From: Pseudomonadota bacterium
Lineage (GTDB): Bacteria; Pseudomonadota; Gammaproteobacteria; Xanthomonadales; Xanthomonadaceae
Direction of reading: 5' to 3'
NCBI GenBank assembly: GCA_023438325.1
Contig: JAEXRB010000266.1
Coordinates: 1 to 19,905 of the forward strand
DNA: 19,905 nt
This document shows positions 17,929 to 19,905 of the stretch, one piece after another (position 1 is the stretch's first letter; every line of letters starts with the position of its first letter). The position numbers and the translations under genes are program-made. Below the pieces are notes generated by a model. It was not told where the DNA came from, did no database searches, and saw nothing but the letters and a program-made list of their open reading frames with translations.

Positions 17929-17937
17929 GAACTCCCG

Positions 17938-19719
17938 ATGTCGTTCAAAGACCATCTTCGCGAGCTGGTGCACCAGTCCCTGCTCGATCTCAAGCGCGCC
18001 GGCACCATCGAACTGGACGGCGAACCGTCCTTCGCGATCGAGCGCAGCAAGAATCCCGAACACGGCGACTACGCCACCAATGTCGCGATGCTGCTCGCCA
18101 AACCGCTGCGCAAGAATCCGCGCGAGCTGGCGCAGGCCATTGCCACCAGCCTGCCGAAATCCCAGCACATCGAGAACGTCGAGATCGCCGGCCCCGGTTT
18201 CATCAACTTCCGCCTGAATCAAGCCTGCCGCCAGAGCGCGGTGCGCCGGGTGCTGGAGCTGGGCGAGCGTTTCGGCTGGCAGCCGGAAGATTCGCGCGAA
18301 TCGATCACGATCGAATTCGTCTCGGCCAACCCGAACGGCCCGCTGCACGTCGGACACGGGCGCGGCGCAGCCTATGGCGCCAGCCTTGCGAACATCAAAC
18401 AGGCCGTCGGCCACACCGTGCAGCGCGAGTATTACGTCAACGATGCCGGCCGCCAGATGGACATCCTCGCGGTATCGGTCTGGGTGCGTTATCTGGATCT
18501 GGGCGGCGTCAGCGTCCGCTTCCCGGACAACGGCTACAAGGGCGACTACGTGGTCGAGATCGCCCGCGCGCTGCGCGCGAAGGAAGGCGATCGTCTGATG
18601 CAAAAGGCCGTGGATATCCAAGCCGACCTGCCACTGGATGAAAGCCAGGGCACACCGGATGCTCCCGGCGACAAGGAAAAGCATGTCGATGCGCTGATCG
18701 CCCGCGCCCGCGGACTTCTGGGCGAAGCCGACTATCGCCTGGTGTTCGATGCCGGCCTGACCTGGTGCCTGGCCGACATCCGCGACGATCTGGCACAGTT
18801 CCGCGTCAAACACGACACCTTCTTCTCCGAACGCTCGCTGATGACCGACGGCTACGTCGCGCGTGCCATCGACACGCTGCGCAGCAAGGGCCATCTGTAC
18901 GAGCAGGAGGGCGCCACCTGGTTCCGCGCCACCGATTTCGGCGATGACAAGGATCGCGTCGTGGTACGCGAAAACGGCGTCACCACCTATTTTGCGTCCG
19001 ACCTCGGCTACCTGCTGAGCAAGTTCGAGCGCGGGTATTCCAAGGCGCTGTACGTGTTCGGCGCCGACCATCACGGCTACATCGCGCGCCTCAAGGCCGC
19101 AGCGCAGGGTTTGGGACTGGATCCGGCGAACATCGACATCCGCCTCGTGCAGTTCGCCATCCTGTACCGCGACGGCGAACGCGTGCAGATGTCCACCCGC
19201 GCCGGCAGCTTTGTCACCCTGCGCGAACTGCGCGAGGAAGTGGGCACCGATGCGGCGCGCTATTTCTACGTCATGCGCGGCAACGACCAGCATCTGGATT
19301 TCGATCTGGATCTGGCCAAGAGCCAATCCAACGATAACCCGGTGTACTACATCCAGTACGCCCACGCCCGCATCTGCGCCATCTTCCGCCAGCTCGGGGA
19401 AAAGAAGTGGAGCTACAGCCGCAATGCCGTGGATGCGGCACGCACGCGATTGGTGGAACCGCAAGAGCAGGCGCTGCTGATGGATCTGTTCCGCTTCCCG
19501 GAAATCGTCGAAGCGGCAGCCGAGAACGATGCACCGCAACTGGTGGCCACCTACCTGCGCGAGCTGGCCGGCGCCTTCCACAGCTACTACAACGCCACCG
19601 CCATCCTCGTGCCCGAGGAGGAGTTGCGCAATGCGCGTCTGGGCCTGTGCCTTTCAATCAAGCAGGTGCTGATCAACGGGCTGGCATTGATCGGCGTATC
19701 CGCTCCGGAGACGATGTAA
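17938..19719 (+). CDS. argS: Arginyl-tRNA synthetase
   Basis: 593 residues, a class I synthetase that charges tRNA-Arg with arginine; it needs the tRNA for activation. The N-terminal Add1 domain (1 to about 110) includes KNPEHGDYATNVAM. The HIGH-type signature is ANPNGPLHVGHGRGA, with HVGH at 137-140. The KMSKS position reads QMSTR (417-421, in GERVQMSTRAGSF); a degenerate KMSKS is usual in many ArgRS. The C-terminal anticodon domain contains YYIQYAHARICAI. The ATG is preceded by GAGGA. The gene is followed, with a one-base TAATG overlap, by a SPOR-domain gene, a common gammaproteobacterial arrangement. Confidence 0.98.
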   Translation: MSFKDHLRELVHQSLLDLKRAGTIELDGEPSFAIERSKNPEHGDYATNVAMLLAKPLRKNPRELAQAIATSLPKSQHIENVEIAGPGFINFRLNQACRQSAVRRVLELGERFGWQPEDSRESITIEFVSANPNGPLHVGHGRGAAYGASLANIKQAVGHTVQREYYVNDAGRQMDILAVSVWVRYLDLGGVSVRFPDNGYKGDYVVEIARALRAKEGDRLMQKAVDIQADLPLDESQGTPDAPGDKEKHVDALIARARGLLGEADYRLVFDAGLTWCLADIRDDLAQFRVKHDTFFSERSLMTDGYVARAIDTLRSKGHLYEQEGATWFRATDFGDDKDRVVVRENGVTTYFASDLGYLLSKFERGYSKALYVFGADHHGYIARLKAAAQGLGLDPANIDIRLVQFAILYRDGERVQMSTRAGSFVTLRELREEVGTDAARYFYVMRGNDQHLDFDLDLAKSQSNDNPVYYIQYAHARICAIFRQLGEKKWSYSRNAVDAARTRLVEPQEQALLMDLFRFPEIVEAAAENDAPQLVATYLRELAGAFHSYYNATAILVPEEELRNARLGLCLSIKQVLINGLALIGVSAPETM

Positions 19720-19905
19720 TGGCAACGCGACGCAAGTCCCAGGCGCGCCGCGGCAACCAACGCCGCGTGCCGGTGTGGATCTGGCTGCTGGGTGGCGTGC
19801 TGCTCGGCTTGGGGCTTGCGGCCGCATTGTTGAGCGCCGACCGCGATGGCCGCTTGCCGGTGCCCCGCGCCAATCCCGCCGCCACCGCACCGCGCGACCC
19901 GGAGC
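19719..19905 (+). CDS. SPOR-domain, FtsN-like cell-division protein (N-terminal fragment)
   Basis: Only 62 codons are in the window; the gene runs off the right edge. The visible part is a basic cytoplasmic tail (MATRRKSQARRGNQRRVPVW), one membrane helix (WIWLLGGVLLGLGLAAALL) and a Pro/Ala-rich linker (RANPAATAPRDPE). This is the layout of FtsN-like proteins, whose SPOR domain binds denuded peptidoglycan, but that domain is not visible here. The call rests on topology plus the position directly after argS, where a SPOR-domain gene is common. CGGAG before the start is a plausible ribosome site, and the start overlaps the argS stop (TAATG). Confidence 0.7.
   Translation, partial: MATRRKSQARRGNQRRVPVWIWLLGGVLLGLGLAAALLSADRDGRLPVPRANPAATAPRDPE

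Noticed and set aside
17920..19581. Minus-strand open frame of 553 codons opposite argS
   Set aside because: Shadow of argS; composition is typical of antisense frames.

Overview
The window is GC-rich chromosomal DNA, almost completely filled with genes, and looks like the gammaproteobacterial order Lysobacterales (Xanthomonadales), perhaps Rhodanobacteraceae. This is inferred from the style of HemB, RsmG and ArgS, from the rsmG-parA-parB and argS-SPOR gene orders, and from a 'DGFE' tail on a secreted protease. No rRNA, tRNA, CRISPR array, insertion sequence or phage gene was seen. No gap between genes exceeds about 210 bases.

Left part (1-9360), envelope and secretion: a large DUF2339 multi-pass membrane protein runs leftward off the edge. 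It is divergent from an exported M36 (fungalysin-type) metalloprotease carrying an inserted PA domain, three Cys-pair repeats and the tail IFSDGFESLD. A strong hairpin terminator follows the protease. Convergent to it is a translationally coupled DUF1800-DUF1501 pair, both exported. The mature DUF1800 protein begins with a near copy of the protease tail.

Middle (9361-14761): a PstS-like phosphate-binding domain fused to an OmpA peptidoglycan-binding domain; an NtrB-type histidine kinase with no ntrC beside it; arfB (ribosome rescue) overlapping a PlsC-family acyltransferase; hemB (Mg-type porphobilinogen synthase) convergent with that acyltransferase, the two stop codons sharing one CTAG; and a Bax-inhibitor-1/YccA membrane protein.

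Right part (14970-19905), housekeeping: a very short stomatin-like SPFH protein, rsmG, parA and parB in a tight same-strand run (16S rRNA methylation and chromosome partitioning), then argS and the start of a SPOR-domain, FtsN-like gene.

Most genes belong to known families. The less ordinary points are the shared DGFE motif in two neighbouring exported products, the exact 18-residue Cys spacing in the protease repeats, the PstS-OmpA fusion, the mini-SPFH protein, and small palindromes at the BI-1 and argS 5' regions. I found no convincing new multi-gene system.
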